NCBI GenBank assembly: GCA_907163345.1
Contig: CAJQUN010000009.1
Coordinates: 1,550,001 to 1,614,000, forward strand
Reading direction: 5' to 3'
From: Haberlea rhodopensis
Taxonomy: Eukaryota > Streptophyta > Magnoliopsida > Lamiales > Gesneriaceae
DNA: 64,000 nucleotides
Below, in pieces: positions 1-12,700 of the stretch. The first letter of the stretch is position 1. Every line of letters starts with the position of its first letter. Under the pieces are notes generated by a model. It was given only the letters and a program-made list of their open reading frames with translations, was not told the DNA's origin and did no database searches. Position numbers and translations under genes: made by a program.

Positions 1-316
1 AATATGGATAACCAATTCGAGAGAATATATTTTTACATCAAGTATAAATGTAATTATAAGTCAACCAACTGTAAAAATATATCCTCAGTCGGGTCTATCC
101 GTGATTCTTTCCCCCAAAAACCATGCTACCGATTTGTTTATCTATCAGTGAAATACACCAAAACAAAGGAGTCCACAAGGGTGAATCAAACCTCATTTTC
201 AAGTAGGGCCATTCTCAACATTTGCTTCCAAATTCCAGCCACTAAATATTATAAAAAAACAGCTTTTATAAGCGGATAAATTTGAGTAAAGGAAAACCTA
301 CATGACAGAACATTAT
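1..316. other. 3' flank of the SPF27/MOS4 gene
   Basis: Non-coding, AT-rich stretch downstream of the minus-strand stop codon at 317-319. It should hold the 3' UTR. A 91-codon plus-strand open frame starting at position 4 resembles no family I know and has no promoter or splice support. I see nothing else here. Confidence 0.6.
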
Positions 317-3300
317 TTACCACTGAGCAGCCTCATTCTTCAATTCTTGAATATGCGATTCAATTTCAGCACATGCAGTTTGGATTTCAATGTTTTTCAA
401 ACAAAGCTCCCTCCATTGTGTGGATAAAGCACCGAGTTCATAAGCAGTATTTTGCTGACCAGTTCCAGAAGTAGCATAAACAAAAAATATGAATAAAAGC
501 CAATAACACTTCCTTTCGCAACAAGTTCAGCTCTTTTTCCCTCCGTAGTAGAGTTCACATGACATAATAGCAAGTCCTTTCACTTACCTGGTGATATTTC
601 CTCTCTCGGTTAACTGACTCAATCTTCCCATTGAGCTCCATGACTTCTGACTGCATTCTGAAATGGATACCAAAATTCAGGGTCATGAACAATAAGTACT
701 TCAGGTGACAATCTTGAGCCAAAAATGTTGCAATTTGAGGAGATAAAGACAGCCTCAACAGCATGAAGCAACTAGACATTAATCTAGATGGATAAATTAA
801 GGGATTTATGTGAGTTTAAGAGGCAAGCCGCCTTCAACAACCTAACAACAAACTGAATTAGAGAAGAGCTACATATCTTTTGGTGTAGCGGCACACACCT
901 TAGCTAGCATATATGAAAATCATACATATAGACACTCACTCAAGTATGCTTTTGTTTTCCAAAGACATCAGAAACTGAAGCGTTCATGACAAAATTCAGA
1001 TCAAAATTCAAAGATCAGCAGCGATTGCCCTATATCAATAATCATTGCCTTTGAACAAACTTTAACACAAAAACATATACAACTCGACATAGAATGAGAG
1101 CCCCAGGAATCTCAGGTTATATTTTCACCCTCCCAAAAAGACAATCTGCATGCAGGACTAACTTGGTCAAAAATCCAATGGAGCTAAATAGTGGCTGACA
1201 ATAACCCTCTTTAGTAATACCTATACAAAAATTAAACTCATGATTAACTTGCTAGATCATGAAAAGTCGATTTAATTTCAAACATGATAATCTAGCATCA
1301 ATATACTGCTTATCATCTCTCCATAAGGCCCTAGGACAATTATTTTGTTTTCTATGGAGCAAAATCAACAAAATATCTTATATTCTTCTTCTTAGCTTGA
1401 AGACTCCCATCCATCAATCTTTGGTTCCCTCAGGAGCAGAACAAGGCTTAGTTGGGCCGAACTACATATACAGCCTGCATTGACAGGTTTAGCTCACTTT
1501 TCACTAGAACGTTTTTCCCTCAACTAATGCAATCTAAAGACCATCCAATGGCTTTTGTGTCACAAAACATTCATCTTACAGAATAGATATGATAATTCGC
1601 TATTTGTTATAGTGACTGACATTTCTTGCGTCTTCATTGGTATAAGTAACTGGTTTACCATCACTGTAATGTGGTCTGAAGAATTCTACCTTTCTCCTCG
1701 TTGCTGACATTCTGGAAACATTGTTGATAAATTTCAACATCTAGATTTATCAAGAATCATATAACCCAATAGCACTATGCAGCCTTTTAGCTATATATAA
1801 GGTATTATACTCATATGAGCCTTCGTTATTAAATTCTTTTGTGATGCAGCAAAAGTATAGAGCAAGTAGCTCGTAACATAGATAATATAATGCACAAATT
1901 TGTGACAGTACTATTGATGATTTCTACTACTGAGTCCAATATATTTTCTATGGTGCAGCATTTTTGTTCACTTCAAGACTAGCTACAAGTGTAAACACCA
2001 TGAAAAAGATATACAATCCTCAAAGTAGCAATTTCGTTAAGGCACATGCAGCAGTTTCAATTTAATCTTTTCATATATAAAGCTTGACTCTTTACCGAAT
2101 CTTTAGTCTTATACTGATTAATCAAATATGGCTGCACAAAAAACACACCCATGGACCCTCAAAAAACATATTTATACTTTAAGTTTATAGATTTGGCAAA
2201 GTCACGCCACACACCCCAAACCTATGCAGGTTCAAAAAGTAATATCACAGTCACTCTTTAGCATCTCTGTCAGAAAATGTCCCTTAATGTGGAACCCTGA
2301 TAAGTATCCCAACATGAAGATTATTTGATTATTCTTCCCTGGAAAAAAACAATTGTCACTCTATGTCATTATTAGTAATTCAGTAATTAGCCGAATTAGC
2401 CAGAGAAATTATCTTAATGCCCTAAACCCAAACAATCAAAACCTCCAAACTAGAGTTCATCACCAGAGACTCAGCCAACAATTACTTGGCATTGTCACAT
2501 GAGTAAACCCAAGGAATCCACTTAGAGAAAAGTCCAAACTTTTCGAAACATCAATTAAAAGACAATACGTAGACACTGATAATACATAATTGGAACAAAC
2601 AAATGACAAATAGATATTTAAAGAATTAGACCAACGTGAAAGTTACATGGCACACCTTGATAAACATGCTTCCAGCTGTTGATTATACAACTTCCAAATG
2701 TCTGGACCATGCTTTGACATCAGGTCTAGGTTTTCTATCCTACAACAAAAATTAAAATTCATACAATGTATAACTTTTATGTAAAAGAAAACGATGTCAA
2801 GAGTTCGCATTGTATGCATATAAGTCATGAACGTGTTGTTAATACAAGATGCAATCCAGTGTTTTATGAATGTAAATGCCCACAGATTGCAAAAATCCTT
2901 AATTAATCAGTGGATTAATGATACATTGGCTCATCCCCCATTGGAGAAGCAAATTAATTTAAACATGAAAAGGATCTTCCGTAGTTCCACCCTCATTTAT
3001 TGTCAGTAGGACTGGGCCAACAGTAGCACAAAACGCTTTTATAATAAGACTCAGACAATTGAGACAAATCCTTATCCCACGTGTCAAAATAGTTGAACCC
3101 ATCCAGTCAATTTCATTTAGTCATCTTCTAGTGCATTCCTACATTTGATTTACAACTAATACTAATTGCATAATTTCAACCAGTGATTTAGAGCCTTTTC
3201 CCACTGCTTCAAATTTACGTTACATGTAACATATAACAATATTGATTTTCTGCCAAAAGTTTAAATAACAATCTCCATACATTAAATAATTTCATGTTCC

Positions 3301-4707
3301 TAAAGTCATAGCGGCTGTTAATCACACCACGATCATGAAATCAATGACATAATTAATTATGGACATTGTTTATTAGAACATGCAATGATGATGAAACAAA
3401 ACCATTCAGTCATTTTCTTACTGTTAAGAAAAAAATACATTTTTAATTGAACAATTATTATTATTTGTAAATTTACATTAGTGAACTCATTTTAACTTTT
3501 CATCTTAATGAGAGTAATGTATAACCAATTTACCAAATGGATCTAATACAATTAAGCATCAAAATAAGACAACTACGAGCTTAGTCCCAACAATTTGCAA
3601 AAAAATAAATTTCCAGAAAACTTAAGCATCTGACAAGTGAATCTTTGATAAAATAGCATCAAATCTGATTGATGATGTCATCCAGACAATTTAGTGCTGG
3701 CTACAGTATACCTGATCACTTGATGCTGCAATAACCGCTGCGCTTTTTGAACTGCCTGCTTCCATGCAGTATCATCATTCCGCTTGTTCACTGGTGGAAC
3801 TTCAAGACCATATCTGGATGTATCCATTTGCGCGGGAGGCTTCCCAGATCTGACCCTCTCATATTCTCTGGCAAGCATTGGATGATCCTGAAACGTGTGG
3901 GCATATGCTGGTAGCATCAGTTTATGTGAATGTATATGACACACTATAAACTCCACTACAAGGAAAACGTTGAACAGCACATAAAATAAGATAGAAAAGA
4001 GCTATAATGTGAAGTTTAAGTACGTAATATAATAATGAAGATGATGAATTTTCAAGTACAAGGTTTAGACTTAAGTGCTATAGATTTGGGTGTTTAGCTC
4101 CCAAATGGAGCTAATTCTGCAAAAGGGGGATCTAATCCACAAGAAATTCGTAAACGTCACAACCCATTGCACCAAAATGTAGCATTCAATATCTAAATTA
4201 ACCGCTATCTGAGTATATGCAATGATTAACGACGTCAATAACTTAAGTTTATTTCGAAAAGGTTCGGGGGTATATAAAGAGTGAACTGCTAACGTGTAAA
4301 CAAAAAATTGAAAGACAGTTCAAAGTCAAAAACCATGAAATCTTCGAAGGACATTTCACTCATTTAGAAACCACAACAACGTTAAAACGAATAAAATTTC
4401 AGTTAACTGGTCAAATCTAGTAAAATCCTAACTCTCGAAGACAAACACGACCTGGTGTAAAGAATCAAGTTTTGTAGACCTGAAAATTAAACTTTGGGAG
4501 AGGAGGAAGGTCTTTGAGGAAGTCGGAAGGTTTTTTGGAGCTGCGCCGCATCTCTTCTTCCACCAAGCGGTCCACTTCTTCCTTAACTTTCGGGTCTCCA
4601 TAGTCGTCGTCTATGTACGGCAGAGAATCTATTATCTCCGTCGGAGAACTCAAAGAGGGAGCCTCCAGCATTAGCATATCAGGGTTACCGTCGTTTGCCG
4701 TCGCCAT
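317..4707 (-). CDS. MOS4: Pre-mRNA-splicing factor SPF27 homologue (BCAS2/MOS4-like)
   Basis: Orthologue of SPF27/BCAS2, a core subunit of the nuclear Prp19 (NineTeen) complex. In Arabidopsis it is MOS4, needed for splicing and for NLR-dependent immunity. Five exons on the minus strand, in coding order: 4707-4480, 3887-3712, 2739-2656, 657-588, 454-317. All junctions are GT-AG, phases agree, and the sum is 696 nt (231 aa plus stop). Seen in the sequence: an N-terminal stretch with PYIDDDYGDP, then EEEMRRSSKKPSDFLKDLPP, then REYERVRSGKPP; exon 3 carries IENLDLMSKHGPD; exon 4 carries VNRERKYHQ; and a helical C-terminus rich in Glu/Gln is likely coiled coil. Exon 1 ends at CAG|gtctac, a less usual donor. 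The protein is slightly shorter than the roughly 250 aa typical of plants, but no block looks missing. The start is the first ATG in frame with the conserved N-terminus. Confidence 0.93.
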
Positions 4708-5789
4708 ATCCCGACGAAATCAATGTTTTCGAACGGAGGTCCTTAACTCTTCAACAAAACCCTAGCCCTAGAGCAAACTTTTTTGTTTGGGTAGCACAAA
4801 TAATTTATTTATTATATAAAAAATCTATTTACGAAATTTATTATATATTAAAATTATGTATAATTATTTAAAATAGTCAATTCAATTACTTTTAAAATTA
4901 AAATTAAACTAATAAACACATTACTCACTCAGATAAAATTAATTAAAATATTATTTTAATTGATTTTTTCTTTTAATTATCTAATTATATATTAATAATA
5001 ACTTAATTTATTTAATTATTTCTTTTAACGTAAAAAATATATGATATAATACCTTTTGATTTAGTAAATAAATAAAGAATCACTTCTTAGATTTATAAAG
5101 TTACGAAGTAATCAAATTGATTTTTAATTATTTTAAAAATTAAGTAACTTGATTTTTATATTATTAAATTTATTTAAATAATAATAAAAACGATGCAGGC
5201 TCCGTTTTGACTCATGCATGGGAGATGCTCTTTGAGGGTAATGTAATTCTTTAGATTGTATAATTTTAAATACACCAACCTTTTTTATAAAATATAGTCA
5301 TTAAAATAAATTTTGTCATGTTTAGATTTTCATTTTATTAAATTTTATTTTTTACAAAACAAAGATTGATATGTTTTAACAAATCAAACCACCAAAACTC
5401 AAGAACATGAAAATTCGAGAGCATTTAATTTTGTATTTTGTATTTTTTGATATGGGAAAGGGAGATTTTTACAAGATTTTTGGGTCACCGCTCAGGCACG
5501 AACTCGAGTCGTCCCAAATAGGAAATGAGACTTTATCACTCGGTCCGGAACTCAAAGACCATTTAAATTTAAAAACATTAGTAATGGACAATGATAGAAG
5601 CAAGGAGGTTGCCATTATCACACATAAATAGAGAAGGAAATATAGGGGTTCCCTTGGATTGAACCATCTGAATGTCAAAATTCAGTGTCAAGAGGATACC
5701 CAAAAAGGCAAGAAACCACTCATATTCCACACCCATAATTAATTTACAGCAAACAAAAATAAAAAGACGAGAGGTTGAGAAGTTTTGCC
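4708..5789. other. Intergenic region between MOS4 and AIP1
   Basis: Holds the MOS4 promoter and 5' UTR next to 4707 and the AIP1 3' UTR up to 5789, since both genes are on the minus strand. From about 4790 to 5400 the DNA is extremely AT-rich with no coding signal. At about 5480-5560 there is a GC-richer patch with the phrase GAGTCGTCCCAAATAGG, which recurs in diverged form near 50655. It may be an old dispersed repeat. No TATA box is convincing in so AT-rich a context. Confidence 0.6.
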
Positions 5790-8700
5790 TCACTGTGTTG
5801 TTATCTTCCATACCCGAATGCAAGCGTCCTCACCAGAGCTAATGACATGGTGATCATCAGTGAAAACTAATCCATACACTCCACCCAAATGAGCTCCCTT
5901 GATAGTTATTCGACTTGATGCTGGCTTGTCTACTTCGTAAATAATAACACATGTATCAAGTGATCCAGTGGCAACCATGCTGCTATCGGGAGACCAAGCC
6001 AAGCAGTTTATTCGAGCTGTGTGGTATAGCATATTTTTAAGCTTTACCTGGAAACGAAGCAAAGTCAGGCAGCATAAATTCCATTTTATTGTAAATCAAC
6101 TTGGTTAAGTTTAAACATGGGCATATGGAATTTTCACATGAAAACTCTAGGACCTAGAGTCAACCTCACTGTACAATAACCTAAATGTCACATTCACATT
6201 GGTACCACATAAGATAATGGAGAGCAAGTGTTTTCTAGAAGGCCCAACATTTCTCGTCTCTGAGATTCCTCCGAGGAATCAAATTTGTGATATTAGCTCT
6301 AATGTCAATTGTAAGAACGAATGCTTGGTCATAGACCCTCGATCCTTAGAAACCATAATAAAATTGAGCTAAGAAATATTTATCTGGGAGAGGACAATAA
6401 CTTCCCAAGGAAGTACCAGCAATTGCAAATGCCTTCCAACTTGTGCATTTAAGATCTGACTTACACTTTAATTGAAATTATGCTCCTTTTGAAAGTAGCA
6501 CAATTTCCACTTGCTAAGAAAATCAGGCATTCCTTGTTAGCATCAAAAGGGGAAACCACGGTGGACGAAGCTCCCGCGATGCGCGGGGTCCGGGAGGGGT
6601 TGGACCCATTCGGCCTAATGTACGCAGTCTTCCCCTGCAATGCAAGAGTCTGTTTACGTGACTCAAACCCGTGACCTTCAGGTCACGTGCCAACAATTTT
6701 ACCGTTACGCCAAGGCTCACCCCCTGCATTCCTTGCTAGCATCAATCTCCGAAAATATGAAATCTTAGTTGAGGATCTTATTGTTTTTTCCCCAAACTAA
6801 GTTCTGATTTGATCGACTTTTCCCTGGTCTTGCAAGAGTCACATCTATTGGTAGACCAACCAATGCTTATTACTCAAAGTTTAAACATTTGTTCAACACA
6901 TCATATGATTATTTTATGGCCAGAACCATATGGAACTTAAGAAGCGTAAGAGCAAAGAACTGCTTAAACAGGTACAGTATCAGGATAGGAGATCGTTTCA
7001 AGTACAGGGGAAAAGACAGAATGACAGATACTTCCAGTTTATTCGATAAATTGAATCTTTCTATTGCCAGTGAAGTTATATAGGTCTCTTCATAATCCCA
7101 CATCTCTAACCTGAAAAAGACACTTCGTATTTTCCCAAAATGATACAATGGCCAATTGTATATTAACTTTTACAGAAAATATTGAAGTTGAAGGCCTACT
7201 GCTGTCCGTCAATTGCAGGAACAGTTATCCATATCCAATTCCTTGTGTCATACACCAGATAAAAAAAGTAAGTGGTCACAATTTGAGATACATACGAAAT
7301 TTTGGAATATGAGTGGTTATTATTTATGACTAGTTAAGAAGTTAAAAACAAACTCAACAATTATAGTTTTCACAACCTTCAACAGCAGACAAGACATCAG
7401 CGATAAGTAGTTAATTTCTTTTTACCAATTGTCATACTAATAATAATTTCTGATTTCATACCTCTCGGGAAGCACAATCCCAGACAACACCTTCTCGGTT
7501 GGCATCTACTGATGCAAACATGGAAACATCTGGAGAATAATGAATGGCAGTGATAGGTCCACGATGCTTTTCAAGCACAGCCTCTTCTTTCAGTGTATCA
7601 CCAGTGACAGAATATACATGCAGTTTTCCATCCTCACCGCCCACAATAGCTTCATTTCCATCAGGAGCAATTGTGCATGATGCCACAGTAAAACCAAGGT
7701 CAGCAGTAGAGACAACTTTTGCACCACAGAGCATGATCACACCGGTATCAATTGCAACCAATGCAAGATCAGGAGAAAGAAGAGAAATGCTCAAATCCTT
7801 CGGCTGATTGCCAATATCAATGCATTCTGCATCCCCACATTGATCTCCATGGAGAGAAACTCTCCAAACCTTTGAGGATAAAGAAGGAAACGAAAGCATT
7901 AAACCTGAAGCAACATACTTTTTTGAGTTTTTCCCTAAGAATAATAGATATATGGCATAGCTTTCGTATTTTCCCACGGAGTCCATTATGTATATAAACA
8001 ATATGTTCTCGTAGAAAGAAGAAGTGCCTCTAGGAGTTTGTGATCAAGAATGCTAAAATGAATATAAGTGCATTGAAACTGCACACATATCCAATTATCC
8101 ACCATGATTTAAGGCATATGCAATAATTTATAGCACTATATACAAAAATTCTGTAAACATATCTCGAGCAGATGAGAAGAATGTTGGCATCATAACAAAA
8201 GCCAGTTCGTCAACCGACCACCAGTTTCTAAAGCATGTACTTTGATAATTCGAATGTACCTTCACCATTTTAAAGAAAAAAACTCAAGCTATTAAGACTA
8301 GATGATGAGGGCTTATAAATTAGTCAATATCGATAACACAAGTGAAAGAAGATGAGGAATCTCTATTTTACGCTTCATGATTATATAAGAAGGGGGAGAG
8401 GGAAGACATACACAAAAAACGTCGACCACAGAAGAAATGATGGAGAAAACAGCTGGGTAGCAATACTTTCAAATGAGAAATTTCAGCTTTCAGAGTAACA
8501 TTTTTATATTGCCCAACATACCTTGAAGTCAAAAGGTCAAAAACAAAGTTTTCCAACCATTTAGCATGTTTAACTTTGAAGCTCCACTTCCAATTATATT
8601 TATTTTCGCCTCTTACCTTGTCCATGTGGAAAATTATTTTTATACAAATAAATTAATAGAATTGAACCAAAAATTATTTTCCAAATTCAATTCCCCATCA

Positions 8701-9685
8701 TGTTCCTACGAATCTGAAATTTTAAATATAGATACAAATTTCTCTGTTTATTAAAATATAAGTATGCGAACTGCTCAATTATTTGCTAACCTTATTGTCA
8801 AATCCGGACGACACAATTTCTTCCTCCACAGCAGCAAAACATTTGATTTGTGAAATCACCTTCCTTTCTAATTTTCCATAGTATCCAATACCTTGAACCC
8901 ACTTAATTATTAACCCATCATAGCTGCAAGATAATATACCCCTGGGCTCACTTTTCAGCACTGCTAGTGAACTAACATTCTTCATATGGCCAGATAATGC
9001 TAATGGAGCTTTGTCAAGATCACTAGCTGAGTATAAGAATATAGAGCCACCAAGAGAAACTGTGACGATGAAATCATTCTGCCAAAGACAGCCAACTAAC
9101 ATGTCATCTACTCCTCCAGAACCAGGGCAAATCAATGTTTTCTTCTCCCTCCCGTTATTATCCTCAGATATTTCCCATACTTTGGCAGTCTTGTCTGCGG
9201 ACACTGTCAGCACCTGAAATTATGTTCCAAAAGTCAGTACCTCCAAGCAGATAAAAGATGATGATGAGTGGTAAAATTTTGGAAGCAGCATGTGCAGCAT
9301 AAATTGTAATGCTGAAGAAGAATTCATCATGTGACTAATTTCTCCAAGAAGGCCAAACAATTAAGATCCAAACCTCCCTTCAGCCTTCCCTTAACATTTG
9401 ATGATCCATAACATGCAGAGACATGAAAGTAAAATAGAATACAGTTAAGTTGCTGAGTTCTGCACCTATTTCCATCATGCACATACAATAGAAGTTCGTT
9501 TTTACTAATCAACTAATAACTTTTCCAAGCTATATTGGTCCCAAGGTTTCCCCAAGCGGTTTTTCCTCTCCTTCAATGACCATTTCAGTTGAATGTCATC
9601 TACCCCCCACCTCCTGCGCTCACACTCTAATGTGGATTCCTATACCATCACATGATACACATGCACGCACACGCACACGCACGCG

Positions 9686-9754
<69 letters not shown>

Positions 9755-12700
9755 TGTCCAGATGATCAAACTAAATATAGCATATCACAAAAATATAGAG
9801 TTCTAGTGATTTTTGATATAGGATCTTTAATGGTATTTGAAAGTTGAATATATCACACACAAATGCTACGAAAATAATATGAAATATACATGTCTTCAGA
9901 TTTGATGTCCAGAAAAATGAAATAAACTTCTAGGTAGAAAGTACATCCATCAGTGTCATTTAAGTCATGATTTCATCAGGGGTTCATTGGAACAGTATCA
10001 GAATAGAGGTTGCACAGTCTCTAATGCCTACAAGGTGGACACCACATCCTCTAGTATTGTTGTATAAAGATATTAAAAAACCCTGTCATACGTTGAGAGG
10101 TTACTTAAACCACCCAATTTTCCAGGCTTATCGCATTGACAAAGCCAGCTAAGAAAGCATAGTCATATACAATAGCAAAGTGCTGCTCTCAACAGATTAT
10201 CTAGCTTTAAACCCAAAAATATAACTTTAGCATAATCCCTAAACTGAAAGCATAAATTTATTTAAAAATTCCACCAATGTCAATAGTAACAGTAAAAATT
10301 GGACTTTAATTATACTGCAAGTCGCATGTTGAATTCATGTTTCTTTTCCCTCAAAAGTAGAGCAAGCAGTGAATTTTTATGATAACTAGGAAGTTCTGGC
10401 AACATAACTGTGGCGCCCCAAACGTCACCACGTACTACAGACAAACTATGATGTCATTTGTATAAAAAAATTTTGGCATAATCTCCCCGTAATTGGACCT
10501 CCCAACAATGCGACAGACAACATATGTATATACACATATACATACCTATCAATACAAATTACATCTCCCCAATTAAATATGACATCAGTCACATGCACCA
10601 ACACAAAATAACAAAATAATAGAATAAGGCATACAGACCATATACAGATATAAACAAGCTCACAAACGAGCCATAACTGTTTTAAAACAGAATATTATTT
10701 CATAACATTTGACTCCTACGAAATCAACATGAGAGCTCCTAGTCCTGCCTCCAATTCTAATGTCTAGGCATGTTACCTGTTTCAACAGAAACAACCCCCA
10801 AAATGGGTGAGCACACACCAACAATAATAACAACATAATCATAATATATTTTATCAACAGTATAAAATACTGAAATGTAACAGAAATACTCCCTGAAATC
10901 CATTATCATAATAAGAGAATTCCCTGACTGTTCCTGTAACTCAATTTCCTTAAACATCATATCGAAATCCATCAATTATCACCACAAATCGATATAGTGG
11001 CAACACCGAGCCAACTATACCCCATCGTCGCATCATCATCGCGACCCATCGTATATATAATCGATATAGTGGCAACACCAAGCCTACAACTAGGACGTAT
11101 ATATCCCTTTTCAAGAAAATCTTGTAATTGAGTTGTCAGTTCCCTCAATTCTGCTGGTGCCATCCTATATGGTGTACGAGAAATAGGGGATGTGCCGGGC
11201 AATAACTCGATTCCAAACTCCACCTCACGAACCGGTGGAAATCCTGGAATCTCATCAGGAAATACATCAGCAAACTCAGCAACCACAAGTATATCATCTA
11301 TTCTCACTTCCTCCGTCTTGTCAGTAACATCAACTGCATGAATAAGATATCCATCGTTTCCACGCTCCAATAATCTGGACATTCTGACAGCAGATACTAA
11401 TGGAATTCGTGGACGAGAACCCTGCCCATAGAATGTCCACCGCACTCCTTGTTCAGGCTCAAAATGCACTGTCCGCTGATAACAATCAACAGTAGCCCGA
11501 TATTTCCGCAGAATATCAATACCCACAATTCCGTCAAAATCAAGTATATCAAGAATAATCAAATCAGCCCGTAATTCATTGCCCTCATATGATATCATAC
11601 AATTTGGTACCATTGATGTAAACTATCATATCATTTCCAGTGGGTGTCGAGACAGATAGAGGTGTAGACAAGGGAGACGAGCTCATATGATGCAGCGTGA
11701 CATATCTCAACGAAATAAAAGAAGGGGAAGCACCCGTATCAATAAGAATAAAAGTAGGATAAAAACACAAATAGCACTTACCCACGATCACATCATCTCG
11801 TGCTTCCTCTGCTTGTTCCCTCGTCAATGCATATATCTGCCCCTGAGGTGGTCCAGAACCCCGTCCTCGTGTCTGTCCTCCCGGTGGTCGAGGTACAAAC
11901 CACTGCAGCTGAACCGTCCTCTCCGACGAACTACCTCTGCCAGATCTTGAATCCTGCCGACTACCACGGCTCGGACACTGTCTTGCCATATGGCCAATGC
12001 CTCCACCCTCGTAACAAGTAATATCAGTCTGAGTACAATCTCGGACCAAATGAGGTCCTCCACATCGATAACATCTCAGCTCTTGGGACCCACGATCTCG
12101 TCCCTGACCAGAAGGGGAATCACCACTACGACCTCCAGTACGACGTAAATCAAAACGTCGTTGTCCAGATGATGAAGAACCTTTCTGGAATTTAAATGTC
12201 TCCCCCCGAGGTCGCAAATATTCCCTACTCGGCCGCTGTGATTGTGTCGGAGTACCATAAGCTTGTACTACAATTTCTGCTAATTCTGCTCGATCCAATG
12301 CATCCTCGAACGATACAGGTTTATTTGACAACACTCGATCATATATTTCCATCCTCAACCCCTGAATAAAGTGTCGCATCTTGGCATGAGGACTAGTAGC
12401 TATATGCGGAACATATTTCAGCAAGGAAGAATACTGAAATGCATACTCTGATACAGACAAGTTTCCCTGCTTCAAAGTTTCAAATTCTTTTTCTTTTCTC
12501 TGTCTAGCAGCCATAGAGAAATACCTGTCTAAAAAACGTGTCCGGAATGCATCCCAATCTACTGTAGATCCATGAGCTATCAATGCAGTCTCAGTCATCT
12601 TCCACCACAGATACATTTTTCTAGAAAGTTGGAATTCATCCAAACGAAGCCAAGCTGATTTAGCACATGGAGCTGTAATAAGAATGTGTTCTATTCTTTC

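Noticed and set aside
6600..6725. tRNA gene suggested by A- and B-box-like motifs
   Set aside because: The whole 179-bp unit with a 20-bp target duplication fits an Au SINE; no acceptor stem or anticodon arm.
7456..8001. Separate WD40 genes on the minus strand (also 8779-9213, 15765-16010, 20685-20900)
   Set aside because: Splice sites and phases join them into the single 609-aa AIP1.
9576..9806. Plus-strand ORF rich in RTRTHTHTERERER
   Set aside because: It is only the translation of the (AC)n(AG)n microsatellite.
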